DNA of 64,000 bases. Origin: Massilia putida. Lineage in GTDB: Bacteria; Pseudomonadota; Gammaproteobacteria; Burkholderiales; Burkholderiaceae_D. Position 1 is the stretch's first letter, and every line of letters starts with the position of its first letter. Positions 45,064 to 54,056 of the stretch are shown piece after piece. Made by a program: the position numbers and the translations under genes. The stretch covers positions 6,882,001 to 6,946,000 of the forward strand of contig NZ_CP019038.1 of assembly GCF_001941825.1 (NCBI RefSeq), in the 5' to 3' direction. The notes under the pieces were generated by a model that did not search any database, had not been told where the DNA came from, and was given only the letters and a program-made list of their open reading frames with translations.

Positions 45064-46284
45064 TCAGGGCATGACGACGCCGCCCTCGTTGGCGGGCCGG
45101 GTCGCGATGAGGGCCGTCGTGCCGGCCGCGCCATGGCTGACCAGCTCCGTGCCCGGCGTCCAGACGTAGCCCGCCGCCACCGCCTCGCTGGGCGAGCCGT
45201 CGGCGTTCAGCTGGCGGCGAACATCGATGCTGGCCTGGTCTTCGTGCGCTTTGGGCACGATCTGCGTGCCGAGTGCGCGCAGTTCGACTTCGGTCGCGAG
45301 GACCTTGCGTACGTACTCGCGCTGGCTGCGTAATTCGATCGGCCGGGGAAAGTCGCCCACGATCTCGGCCGGATCGCGCCGTTCGTAGCGCCGGAACGCC
45401 TCGGCGGCCATGTGGAAATGGCCCAGTTCGTAGTCGAGGCAGCGCTCCCAGACCGCCTTGACCTGGTGGTTCGTCTCCGTCTCGACGCAACTGTAATAGG
45501 TGTAGCACTCGTTCGCCTCGTGCAGCAGCCACTGCTCGACCCAGGTCTCCGTCGGGTCCAGCAGCGATTCGTACTGCGTCACATGCTGTTCCTCCACCGA
45601 GGCGATCTCGGCATACAACTGGCGGGCGACCGGGTCGGCGAACGTCGGCCCCACGTTCATGTAATAGGCGTGCGTCTGGGCCTCGGCCGCCGTGATCGTC
45701 AGCGCATGCAGCTTGCTGAGCATCGCGGCCATGCTGCGGTCGTACGGGATGCGCAGGTCGTCGCGCGGGGCGCGGTGGTGTTCGAGCGTGGGACGGCCGG
45801 GCAGGATGTCCGTATAGCTCTGCAGGATATTGTTCGCGTCCTTGCCCTCCACGCGGTCGAGCAGCGCGGCGTAACGGTACAGGTGGTCGAAGTCTTCCAG
45901 CAGGCCGAAGCGGTAGACCTGCGACAGGTAGTTGTCGGGCTCGGCCTTCGCGACGCTGGCCGTCAGCTCGATGGCCAGCTGTTCGTAGGCGATCGTCGTC
46001 TCGAGCGGCGAATGGTCGGACGACAGCAGCCAGCCGACCAGCGTGGCCTGATGCTGTTCGACCCGGCGCACGTCGGCCAGCGGCTGGCGCAGCGCCATAT
46101 TGCAGCGCGCCGCCATGTGCGAGAAGCGCAGCGCCTCCTGCTCGATGCCGCTCATGAGGATGACGCGCATGCGGGTGAAGGCGTCGTCGTCCAGCTTGCT
46201 GATCGGCTTGCGCACCATGTCGCGCCACGTCATGTGCTGCCGGTCGAGCGGCGTGCCCTTGGAATCGAAGACGGAAAATGGCAT
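45064..46284 (-). CDS. Ferritin-like protein, second of the pair (unknown family)
   Basis: 406-residue mostly helical protein with repeated Glu/His pairs at helical spacing: GIEQEALRFSHMAARCNMAL, ETTIAYEQLAIELTASV, EEQHVTQYE, LLHEANECYTYYS and CLDYELGHFHMAAEAF. This suggests two or more ferritin-like bundles, perhaps a double-domain diiron protein. ATG at 46284 with GAGGCCGAC before it. Transcribed first, upstream of the 283-residue gene, and divergent from lolC. Function unknown; stress or metal storage is only inference. Confidence 0.68.
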   Translation of the reverse strand: MPFSVFDSKGTPLDRQHMTWRDMVRKPISKLDDDAFTRMRVILMSGIEQEALRFSHMAARCNMALRQPLADVRRVEQHQATLVGWLLSSDHSPLETTIAYEQLAIELTASVAKAEPDNYLSQVYRFGLLEDFDHLYRYAALLDRVEGKDANNILQSYTDILPGRPTLEHHRAPRDDLRIPYDRSMAAMLSKLHALTITAAEAQTHAYYMNVGPTFADPVARQLYAEIASVEEQHVTQYESLLDPTETWVEQWLLHEANECYTYYSCVETETNHQVKAVWERCLDYELGHFHMAAEAFRRYERRDPAEIVGDFPRPIELRSQREYVRKVLATEVELRALGTQIVPKAHEDQASIDVRRQLNADGSPSEAVAAGYVWTPGTELVSHGAAGTTALIATRPANEGGVVMP

Positions 46285-46442
46285 GTCGGCCTCCTGTCTG
46301 CGTTCGATGGGCGCGCGCGCGCGGAGTTCCGGACATTTTCAGTGTGTGCGAGATAGAAAAAGTACTTCCAATTGTGACAACGCCCCACACGGATGAGCGT
46401 TGTGTGGCAAACTGCGGGACCAATGCATTTACCCTGGAGCCC

Positions 46443-47708
46443 ATGAGCCTCATCCACAAACTGCCGTACGAATGGCTGGTCGGCCTGCGCTACACGCGCG
46501 CCGGCAAGCGCAGCAGCCGCAACAGCTTCATTTCCTTCATCTCGCTGATCTCGGTGTCCGGCATCGCCCTCGGCGTGGCCGCGCTGATCGTCGTGCTGTC
46601 GGTGATGAACGGGTTCCAGAAAAAGGTGACGGACCGCATGCTGTCCGTGCTCGCCCACATCGAAGTGTTCGACGCGGCCGGCTCGATGCCGAACTGGCGC
46701 CAGGCCGAGCAGGAAGCGTTCCGCAACCCGGCCGTGCGCGGCGCGGCGCCGTTCGTCGAGACCCAGGGCCTGCTCGTGCGCGAAGATACGATGAAGCCGG
46801 CCGTCATCCGCGGCATCCTGCCGTCTGAAGAGCACAAGGTCTCGGACGTCGCCAAGCAGATCCGCCAGGGCAGCATGGACAGCCTGCGCCCGGGCCAGTT
46901 CAACATCGTGCTCGGCTACGTGCTGGCGCGCTCGCTCGGCGTGGGCGTCGGCGACAAGGTCAACATGCTGCTGGCGCAGGGCCAGACGACGCCGGCCGGC
47001 ATGGTGCCGCGCTCGCGCGTGTTCACGGTGAGCGGCATCTTCGAGGCCGGCCATTTCGAATTCGATTCCGCGCTGGCCTTCATCAACATCGAGGACGCCG
47101 AACGCATGGAACGCCTGGATGCGCCGAACGGCCTGCGCCTGCGCATCGCCGACATGCACCAGGCCCCGATCGTGGCCGAGGAACTGAAGCGCACGATGTC
47201 GGGCGACCTGATCATGCGCGACTGGTCCAAGCTGAACGCCAACTGGTTCGCCGCCGTGCAGACCGAGAAGCGCATGATGTTCATCATCCTCACGCTGATC
47301 ATCGCCGTGGCCGCGTTCAACCTCGTCTCCACCCTTGTCATGACGGTGACGGAGAAGCAGCCGGACATCGCCATCCTGCGCACGCTGGGCGCGTCGCCGC
47401 GCTCGATCACCAAGATCTTCATGATCCAGGGCGCCCTCGTCGGCCTCATGGGCACGGCCGCCGGCGTGGCGCTGGGCGTGCTGGTGGCGCTGAACATCGA
47501 CGTCATCGTCCCGTTCATCGAGCACCTGCTGGGCGTCCAATTCCTGTCCAAGGATATTTATCTGATCAGCGAAGTCCCGTCCGACCTGCGCTGGCCGGAC
47601 GTCTTCAAGATCGGCGGCGTCTCGGTGCTGCTGGCCTTCGTCGCGACCATCTACCCGAGCTGGTCGGCCTCGCGCGTGAAGCCGGCGGAGGCCTTGCGTT
47701 ATGAATGA
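46443..47708 (+). CDS. lolC: Lipoprotein-releasing system permease LolC/LolE
   Basis: Membrane subunit of the LolCDE complex that extracts lipoproteins from the inner membrane for LolA. 421 residues: first helix near 25-50 ([31 protein letters not shown]), a large periplasmic domain, and three C-terminal helices ([18 protein letters not shown] ... [15 protein letters not shown]). ATG at 46443 with GGAG upstream; the frame is open earlier. Overlaps lolD by 8 bp. Confidence 0.94.
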   Translation: MSLIHKLPYEWLVGLRYTRAGKRSSRNSFISFISLISVSGIALGVAALIVVLSVMNGFQKKVTDRMLSVLAHIEVFDAAGSMPNWRQAEQEAFRNPAVRGAAPFVETQGLLVREDTMKPAVIRGILPSEEHKVSDVAKQIRQGSMDSLRPGQFNIVLGYVLARSLGVGVGDKVNMLLAQGQTTPAGMVPRSRVFTVSGIFEAGHFEFDSALAFINIEDAERMERLDAPNGLRLRIADMHQAPIVAEELKRTMSGDLIMRDWSKLNANWFAAVQTEKRMMFIILTLIIAVAAFNLVSTLVMTVTEKQPDIAILRTLGASPRSITKIFMIQGALVGLMGTAAGVALGVLVALNIDVIVPFIEHLLGVQFLSKDIYLISEVPSDLRWPDVFKIGGVSVLLAFVATIYPSWSASRVKPAEALRYE

Positions 47709-48426
47709 CATGAAAAAGCACACCGCCGGCGCGCCGGCGACAGGCACGGCCGTCCTGGCCTGCCGCGGCGTCGGCAAGACCTTCCGCCAGGGCGACTACG
47801 CCGTCCAGGTGCTCGACCACATCGACTTCGCCATCGGCCGCGGCGAGCGCGTCGCCATCGTGGGCGCGTCCGGGTCCGGCAAGTCGACCCTGCTGCACAT
47901 CCTGGGCGGGCTCGATACGCCCAGCACCGGCGTCGTGACCTTGCACGGCGAAGACTTCGCGACGTTGTCCGAGACGCGCCGCGGCGAGCTGCGCAACCGC
48001 TCGCTCGGCTTCGTCTACCAGTTCCACCACCTGCTGCCGGAATTCACGGCGCTGGACAACGTCGCGATGCCGCTGTTGATCCGGCGCGTGAAGCGCGAGG
48101 AAGCCGTCGCGCGTGCGCAGGCGATCCTGGCGCGCGTGGGCCTGACGAAGCGCGCGATCCACCGGCCGGGCGAACTGTCCGGCGGCGAGCGCCAGCGCGT
48201 GGCCCTGGCGCGCGCCCTCGTCACGGAACCGGCCTGCGTGCTCGCGGACGAACCGACCGGCAACCTCGACCACACGACGGCGCAGGGCATCTTCGACCTG
48301 ATGCTGGAACTGTCGAAGACCCTGGGCACCGCGTTCGTGATCGTCACGCACGACCCGGAACTGGCGGGCCGCTGCGACCGCGTGCTGCGCATGACGGAAC
48401 ACGGCCTGCAACCGGCCGACGTGTAA
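47701..48426 (+). CDS. lolD: Lipoprotein-releasing system ATP-binding protein LolD
   Basis: ATPase of LolCDE. 241 residues with Walker A ([11 protein letters not shown]), Q-loop ([15 protein letters not shown], Lol-specific), signature LSGGERQRV and Walker B ([11 protein letters not shown]). The MacB/LolD-type H-loop VTHDPELA is present. Translation is coupled to lolC by the 8-bp overlap. Confidence 0.96.
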   Translation: MNDMKKHTAGAPATGTAVLACRGVGKTFRQGDYAVQVLDHIDFAIGRGERVAIVGASGSGKSTLLHILGGLDTPSTGVVTLHGEDFATLSETRRGELRNRSLGFVYQFHHLLPEFTALDNVAMPLLIRRVKREEAVARAQAILARVGLTKRAIHRPGELSGGERQRVALARALVTEPACVLADEPTGNLDHTTAQGIFDLMLELSKTLGTAFVIVTHDPELAGRCDRVLRMTEHGLQPADV

Positions 48427-48432
48427 TCCCCC

Positions 48433-49254
48433 ATGTGGATCGACACCCACTGCCACCTCGACGCGCACGAATTCGGCGCCGAATCCGCCGACACCGCGCG
48501 CCGGGCGGCGGAGCAGGGTGTCGGCATGATCGTGATCCCGGCCGTCGCGCGCGACAATTTCGACGTCGTGCGCCGGCTGGCCGCGGACGTCCCGAACGCC
48601 AGCTATGCGCTGGGCATCCATCCGATCTACGTGCCGCAGGCGCTCGATGCCGACCTGGCCGAATTGCGGCGCCAGGTCGAGGCCTCGCTCGACGATCCGC
48701 GCCTCGTGGCCATCGGCGAGATCGGCCTGGACTTCTTCATCCCGATGCTGTGCGAACCGGCGATGCGCGACAAGCAGGAACGCTTCCTGCGCGAGCAGCT
48801 GCGCATCGCCCGCGATTTCGGTCTGCCCGTCCTCACGCATGTGCGCCGCTCGCAGGACCAGGTGCTGAAGCATGTGCGCCAGATCCGGCCGCCGGCCGGC
48901 ATCGCGCACGCGTTCAACGGCAGCTTCCAGCAGGCCCGGGCCTTCATCGACGTGGGCTTCCACCTCGGCTTCGGCGGCGCCATGACCTTTACGCGCGCGC
49001 TGCAGATCCGGCGGCTCGCGGCCGACCTCCCGCTGGGCGCCATCGTGCTGGAGACGGATGCGCCGGACATTTCGCCGTCCTGGATCCACCCGGGCCGCAA
49101 CAGTCCGGAGCAATTGCCCGCGATCGGCGGCGTGCTGGCGGAACTGCGCGGCATCGATGCGGACGCGGTGCGCGCGGCGACGCACGCGAACGCGCTCGCG
49201 GCGATGCCGCGGCTGGCCGCGCTGGTGTCCCGAGCATCCCACCCGCGCGCCTGA
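48433..49254 (+). CDS. tatD: TatD-family metal-dependent hydrolase
   Basis: TIM-barrel hydrolase/DNase of 273 residues. Metal ligands in DTHCHLDAHEF, GEIGLDFF, THVRRSQ and AHAFNGSF, with the final Asp in LETDAPD. Follows lolD by 6 bp, as in Burkholderiales. Several TatD paralogues exist in a genome, so the exact subgroup is uncertain. Its last 38 bp are imperfectly repeated just after the stop codon. Confidence 0.9.
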   Translation: MWIDTHCHLDAHEFGAESADTARRAAEQGVGMIVIPAVARDNFDVVRRLAADVPNASYALGIHPIYVPQALDADLAELRRQVEASLDDPRLVAIGEIGLDFFIPMLCEPAMRDKQERFLREQLRIARDFGLPVLTHVRRSQDQVLKHVRQIRPPAGIAHAFNGSFQQARAFIDVGFHLGFGGAMTFTRALQIRRLAADLPLGAIVLETDAPDISPSWIHPGRNSPEQLPAIGGVLAELRGIDADAVRAATHANALAAMPRLAALVSRASHPRA

Positions 49255-49292
49255 CCGCGCTGGTGTCCTGAACATTTCGTCCGCGCGCATGC
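49217..49292. repeat. 38-bp imperfect direct repeat over the tatD 3' end
   Basis: Bases 49217-49254 (the last 12 tatD codons and stop) recur at 49255-49292 with about 30 of 38 matches, the first 14 identical (CCGCGCTGGTGTCC). A short GCGCATGC palindromic stretch follows. The repeat sits at the left edge of the type VI module and could be a recombination scar or a former attachment site. The rest of the 49293-49542 gap has no gene. Confidence 0.5.
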
Positions 49293-49542
49293 GGCGCGCA
49301 TGCTGCACATGGGTCGTACCCGCCGGCCATCGTGCCGCGCCGCGCGACTGCGTCCGCACGGTCCCGGTTCCCGCGTGTTCGCACCGGCGCATCGCGCGAC
49401 CCCGTGCGGCGCGTCGCATGGGACCATCCACACGCCCCGAAGTTCGCCCCGGCACACACTGAGTTAAACCAATCCCGCGCCGGTTGAAGCATGGAAGAAT
49501 CCATTCTCGTGCCGCAGCCGCGGCGTGTTCACGGGAGAGACA

Positions 49543-52353
49543 GTGGAAAGCGCGAGCGAGTTCCTGCGGGTTCTGCAGCACGAAAAAATCCTGAGCACCG
49601 CTCACCGGCCGCTGCGCCTGCGCCTGGCCCACGGCGGGCAGCTCGCGGAGGACGTGCTGCTGCCCCAGCGGGTCGTCGGGAGCGAGGCGGTCTGCGGCGG
49701 CATCGACTACCGCGTCGCCTGCCTCGCCGGCAGCCCGCACATCGCGCTCAAGGATCTCATCGCGCTGCCCGCGGAACTCCAGTTCGTCACCGACCGCGGC
49801 ATGCTCCGCAGCGTCTGCGGCATCGTCACGGAGGCGCGCGCGGGCGATGCGGACGGCGGCCTGGCTGGCTACGAGCTGGTGCTGCGCGACGTCTTCGCCG
49901 TGATGGAAAAGCGCACCAACAGCCGCGTGTTCCGCTACCAGAACGAACTCGAGATCGTGCAGGTGCTGTGCGACGAATGGCGCCAGTCGAACGCGGTGCT
50001 CGCGAACGCGTTCGAGCTGGAACTCGACCCGCTGTTCGACATGCGCCAGTTCCCGCCGCGCGAACAGACCATGCAGTACAACGAGTCGGACGCCGCGTTC
50101 GTGCGCCGCCTGCTCAAGCGGCGCGGCATCGCGTGGGTCTTCCGGCCGGGCCGCAGCCGCGGCAGCCCCGTCGACCCCGCGCACGACCGCACGCCCGCGC
50201 ACACGCTGGTGCTGTTCAACGACCCGAACGGCCTGCCGCGGAACGCGGCAGGCACGGTGCGCTACCACCGCGACAGCATGGCCGACGGCCGCGACACCAT
50301 TCAAGCCTGGCGCGCCGCGCGCCGCCTGCAGCCGGGCGTCGCCACGCGTCACAGCTGGGACTATAAAAATCCCGGCTGCGCGCAGTTCATGACGGCCACC
50401 GCGCGCAGCAACGTGGACCAGGGCCCCAGCGGCAACACGCTCGCCGCGTCGCTGGACGACTACCTGATTGAGATGCCGCACGCCGGCAACGACGTCCTCG
50501 ACCACTGGCGCCTGGGCCATGTGCGCATGAGCCGCCACGAGTTCGAATCGAAATGCTTCCAGGGCGAGGGCAGCGTGCGCGACTTCTGCGCCGGCCAGTA
50601 TTTCGCGCTCGAAGGCCATCCCGAAATCGATACGCACCCGGCGGCGGAGCGCGACTTCGTGATCACGGAATTGCACATCGTGGCCGACAACAACCTGCCG
50701 CGCGATCTCGACCGCCATGTCGTTGGCCATCCTGCGTCGCTGTCGGCCGATGCCGCCCTGGGCGCGCTGCCGGCCCCGCGCGCGGGCGATGGCCAGGCAC
50801 GGGTGCGCGTCAGCTTCTCGGCCGTGCGGCGGGGTATCCCGATCGTGCCGGCGTACGACCCGCGCACGGACCTGCCGCATCCGCAGCTGCAAAGCGCCAT
50901 CGTCGTGGGCCCGGCGGGCGAGGACGTGCATTGCGACGCGCTGGGGCGCGTGAAAATCCGCTTCCCCGGCATGCGCGCCGCCGACCACCGCCACGCACAC
51001 GGCGCCGGGGCGTCCGGTTCGCCGGCCGATTCGGCCTGGGTGCGCGTGGCGTCCAACTGGGCCGGCAACGGCAACGGCAGCCAGCAGCAGGCGGGCGCGC
51101 TGTCGCTGCCACGCGTGGGCAGCGAGGTGCTGGTCGCGTTCCTCGGCGGCGATCCGGATCGTCCGATCATCCTCGCGCAGTTGTACAACCAGCGCACGGC
51201 GCCGCCCGCGTTCAGCCAGACGGGCGCGCTGCCGGGCAACCGCTACGTGTCCGGCACGCGCACGCACGAAATCCAGGGCGCGCGCGGCAACCAGCTGCGC
51301 TTCGACGACACGCGCGGCGAGATCAGCGCGCAACTGGCCAGCGACCACGGCATGTCGGAACTGAACCTCGGCTGGCTGACGCGCCCCCGCGCCGACGGCA
51401 CCGGCACGCCGCGCGGCGAGGGCGCCGAATTGCGCAGCGACCGCGCGGTGGCCGTGCGCGGCGCGCAGGGCGTCCTGATCAGCGCCGAGGCGAGCCCGCG
51501 GGCGGACGGGGGCCAACTCGACCGGGCCGGCCTGGCCGGCCTGGCGGAGGTCATGCAGGGCATCCTCGACGAAGTGGGCAAGCTGGCCGCCGTCCACACG
51601 GACGACGAACCGACGGGCAAGCGCCTCGCCGCCCTCGTCGACAAACTGAAACGCTGGCACGCGGGCAGCAACGTGGCGGAGGGCGCGGCCGGCGGCGGCG
51701 AACCGATCCTCGCGGCGACGGCACCGAACGGCGTCATCGTCGCCAGCAACGACAGCCTCGCACTGGGCGCGAGCGGGAAGGTGGACATCGTCAGCGCGGG
51801 CGATGCCGAGATCGCGGCCGGCAGGAACATCTTCGTGCGCGCGGCACGCCGCCTGAGCCTATTCGCCCACGAACTGGGCGTACGGCTCGTCGCGGGCCGC
51901 GGCGACATCGTCGTCCACAGCCACCTGGGCAATATCCAGATCAAGTCGGCCGGCCGCATCAGCCTCGTCGCCGCCGAGCGCATCGAGCTGGAGGCGCCTG
52001 ACGTGAAAATCATCGCGCCGGGTGCGCAGACGGACTGGGCGAACGGCACGGTCACGCAGCAGACGAGCGGCCGCCAGGTGTTCAAGGCCGCCGGCTTCGA
52101 CCACCTGGGTCCGGACGGCGCGGCGCCCGCGGGCGTGCGCATGCCGACGTCGCACCTGCGCACCGACGAATACGTGGTGCTGCGCCACGAACAGACCGGC
52201 AAGCCGGTCCCGAACCAACGCTACAAGGCGACGTTCGAAGACGGCCGCACCGTCACCGGACGCACCGACGCGGAAGGCCGCACCTCGTTGCTGATCGGCG
52301 AAATGATCGGCGCCGTGCACATGACCTTTCTCCCCGACGACGTCCCCCGCTGA
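49543..52353 (+). CDS. vgrG: Type VI secretion VgrG spike (TssI) with DUF2345 and transthyretin-like tail
   Basis: Trimeric puncturing spike of a T6SS. 936 residues: gp27/gp44-like base (about 1-380, with FVRRLLKRRGIAWVF), gp5 OB-fold (about 430-560, RVKIRFPGMRAADHRH, SEVLVAFLGGDPDRPII), the DUF2345 beta-helix (about 590-810), and a C-terminal extension. The last 65 residues (RHEQTGKPVPNQRYKATFEDG..TGRTDAEG) resemble a transthyretin-like domain used by VgrGs to load lipase effectors. GTG at 49543 with GGGAGAGACA before it is preferred over GTG at 49525. No other T6SS core gene is in the window, so it is an orphan vgrG island. Confidence 0.93.
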   Translation: MESASEFLRVLQHEKILSTAHRPLRLRLAHGGQLAEDVLLPQRVVGSEAVCGGIDYRVACLAGSPHIALKDLIALPAELQFVTDRGMLRSVCGIVTEARAGDADGGLAGYELVLRDVFAVMEKRTNSRVFRYQNELEIVQVLCDEWRQSNAVLANAFELELDPLFDMRQFPPREQTMQYNESDAAFVRRLLKRRGIAWVFRPGRSRGSPVDPAHDRTPAHTLVLFNDPNGLPRNAAGTVRYHRDSMADGRDTIQAWRAARRLQPGVATRHSWDYKNPGCAQFMTATARSNVDQGPSGNTLAASLDDYLIEMPHAGNDVLDHWRLGHVRMSRHEFESKCFQGEGSVRDFCAGQYFALEGHPEIDTHPAAERDFVITELHIVADNNLPRDLDRHVVGHPASLSADAALGALPAPRAGDGQARVRVSFSAVRRGIPIVPAYDPRTDLPHPQLQSAIVVGPAGEDVHCDALGRVKIRFPGMRAADHRHAHGAGASGSPADSAWVRVASNWAGNGNGSQQQAGALSLPRVGSEVLVAFLGGDPDRPIILAQLYNQRTAPPAFSQTGALPGNRYVSGTRTHEIQGARGNQLRFDDTRGEISAQLASDHGMSELNLGWLTRPRADGTGTPRGEGAELRSDRAVAVRGAQGVLISAEASPRADGGQLDRAGLAGLAEVMQGILDEVGKLAAVHTDDEPTGKRLAALVDKLKRWHAGSNVAEGAAGGGEPILAATAPNGVIVASNDSLALGASGKVDIVSAGDAEIAAGRNIFVRAARRLSLFAHELGVRLVAGRGDIVVHSHLGNIQIKSAGRISLVAAERIELEAPDVKIIAPGAQTDWANGTVTQQTSGRQVFKAAGFDHLGPDGAAPAGVRMPTSHLRTDEYVVLRHEQTGKPVPNQRYKATFEDGRTVTGRTDAEGRTSLLIGEMIGAVHMTFLPDDVPR

Positions 52354-52385
52354 CCCGGGCCCCACCCCTTGACCACGGAGCGCGC

Positions 52386-54056
52386 ATGCCTGACCCCACC
52401 CGCCCCTTGCCGAACCTCGTCCCGCAGCCGGACGGCAGCTGGACCGGCCGAACCGTTCTCACGCCGACGTCGTTCACGACACGCGGGCTGTTCACGTTGC
52501 CGTCGTCGAAGGTGATTCCGGTCATCGTCGTGCCGGGGATCATGGGGACGAATTTGCGGGCGGCGACCAGTCCGGCGAAGAGGGCAAACAAGACAATAAA
52601 TCCGGGGGAAGAAGCTTGGCGGGCGCCGAACGGTACTATCGACGGAATTTACGCGGCCCGTTTATGGAAAGGCCGGGATCCAGGCACCCGCCAACAGATC
52701 CTCGACGGCAACACGTTGGAGGTCGACAAACGTGGCGAAATCCATTTACCGCTCGAAGCCCGCAACTATGGCATGACCGAGGCCGAGGTGCGAGAACGTT
52801 GGTGGGGGGAGGTGCATTGGGATTCATATGGAAGGTTGCTGTATGGGTTACATATTGGCCTGAACCATACGTTTGAAATGGCGCCGCTCGACAATGTGCG
52901 TGTGATTTGCGCCCATTGGAAGGACGTAATGGCATGCGATCCCACGAAATGGGGTGTCCGTGGCATCGACAAGGTCACGGAGCCGGAACTGGAAAAGCAC
53001 GCCGATTTCTACTACCCGGTGTACGCGTGCGGGTATAACTGGCTGGAATCGTGCGAGGACTCGGCCAACTGGTTGCGTCAGCGCATTGAGCGCATCATCG
53101 CGTTCTGGACCGACCGTAAGCGCGAATGTCGAAAAGTGATTCTCGTGACACATTCGATGGGCGGCCTGGTCGCGAGGGCGTGCGCGAAACAGATTCCGGA
53201 CAGCATCCTGGGTGTGATCCACGGTGCGATGCCTGCATTGGGTGCGCCTGTCTGTTACCGGCGCATCGCTTGTGGTACCGAAAAATGGAGTCCGACTAAT
53301 GGTGGGATCGACAACAAAAAAGCGGAGTACATATCGGAGATCCTTGGAGAGCGGCCAGAGTCGACGATGCCGGTAATGGCGACTTCACCCGGTGCACTAC
53401 AGTTGCTTCCGAATCATTTATACCCGCAGCCGTGGCTGCACATCTGTATGGTCAGCCGGATCAATCATAAAGATGTGCCGCGCGACGTCGTGCATTTGCC
53501 AGTTGGCAATCCCTACGAGTTCTACCGTGATATGAAGTCCTGGTACCGATTAATCGACCCAGCGTTAGCCGATCCTGTTGGGAAATACCACGACGAAGAC
53601 CACGGTGTCACGGAGGCCATCAGAAAGGCCATCGCAAAAGCTGAGCATTTTCATCGCAACGTTCTGGATGCTTACTATCATCCAAATACCTATGCCTTTT
53701 ACGGTGCCGATCCGGCTCACTTGTCCTTTGGTGCAGTGCGTTGGGTCGCGCGTGATACCGGGGCGGGGGCTGTGTTCACGGATGCCAATTTACGAAGCGC
53801 GTTGCAGACCGGTTATGGGGCTGGCGGCGGGCGCCGGGTTCGCGTCGAAGGAAGGACTGATTTGCATTTCGTACCCGCGCGGCAGGATGTTGCAGGTGAC
53901 GGAACCGTGCCACATCAATCCGGCACAGGCCCACGTGGAAAGGTTACTCAACTTTTCGATATCCGTGGATTTGATCACCAGGGAGCGTTCAACGATGAAG
54001 CTGCCTTGTTGTTGACTCATCATCTTATCGTCAAGCTTGTACAGAAGATGCCATGA
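52386..54056 (+). CDS. Predicted T6SS phospholipase/lipase effector (LCAT/PGAP1-like alpha/beta hydrolase)
   Basis: 556 residues, no signal peptide. N-terminal lipase-like PVIVVPGIMGTNLR, then a lid-rich region and the nucleophile elbow THSMGGLVARA (S257). D505 (AGDGTVP) and H531 (FDHQGAF) fit the order of the catalytic triad. The fold resembles lecithin-cholesterol acyltransferase and PGAP1-type lipases, as in Tle-type effectors delivered by VgrG. Located 32 bp after vgrG and immediately before a Tli4-type immunity gene. Codon use becomes AT-richer from about 52560 on, whereas the first 60 codons match vgrG. The Tle class (Tle4-like by partner) is inference. Confidence 0.83.
   Translation: MPDPTRPLPNLVPQPDGSWTGRTVLTPTSFTTRGLFTLPSSKVIPVIVVPGIMGTNLRAATSPAKRANKTINPGEEAWRAPNGTIDGIYAARLWKGRDPGTRQQILDGNTLEVDKRGEIHLPLEARNYGMTEAEVRERWWGEVHWDSYGRLLYGLHIGLNHTFEMAPLDNVRVICAHWKDVMACDPTKWGVRGIDKVTEPELEKHADFYYPVYACGYNWLESCEDSANWLRQRIERIIAFWTDRKRECRKVILVTHSMGGLVARACAKQIPDSILGVIHGAMPALGAPVCYRRIACGTEKWSPTNGGIDNKKAEYISEILGERPESTMPVMATSPGALQLLPNHLYPQPWLHICMVSRINHKDVPRDVVHLPVGNPYEFYRDMKSWYRLIDPALADPVGKYHDEDHGVTEAIRKAIAKAEHFHRNVLDAYYHPNTYAFYGADPAHLSFGAVRWVARDTGAGAVFTDANLRSALQTGYGAGGGRRVRVEGRTDLHFVPARQDVAGDGTVPHQSGTGPRGKVTQLFDIRGFDHQGAFNDEAALLLTHHLIVKLVQKMP

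Noticed and set aside
46278..46442. Longer LolC N-terminus
   Set aside because: The additional 55 residues lie in an AT-rich leader overlapping the divergent ferritin-like gene start; GGAG and the LolC homology place the start at 46443.
47605..51660. 1351-codon minus-strand open frame opposite lolD, tatD and vgrG
   Set aside because: Antisense shadow; the plus-strand genes have Walker motifs, TatD metal ligands and VgrG domains.
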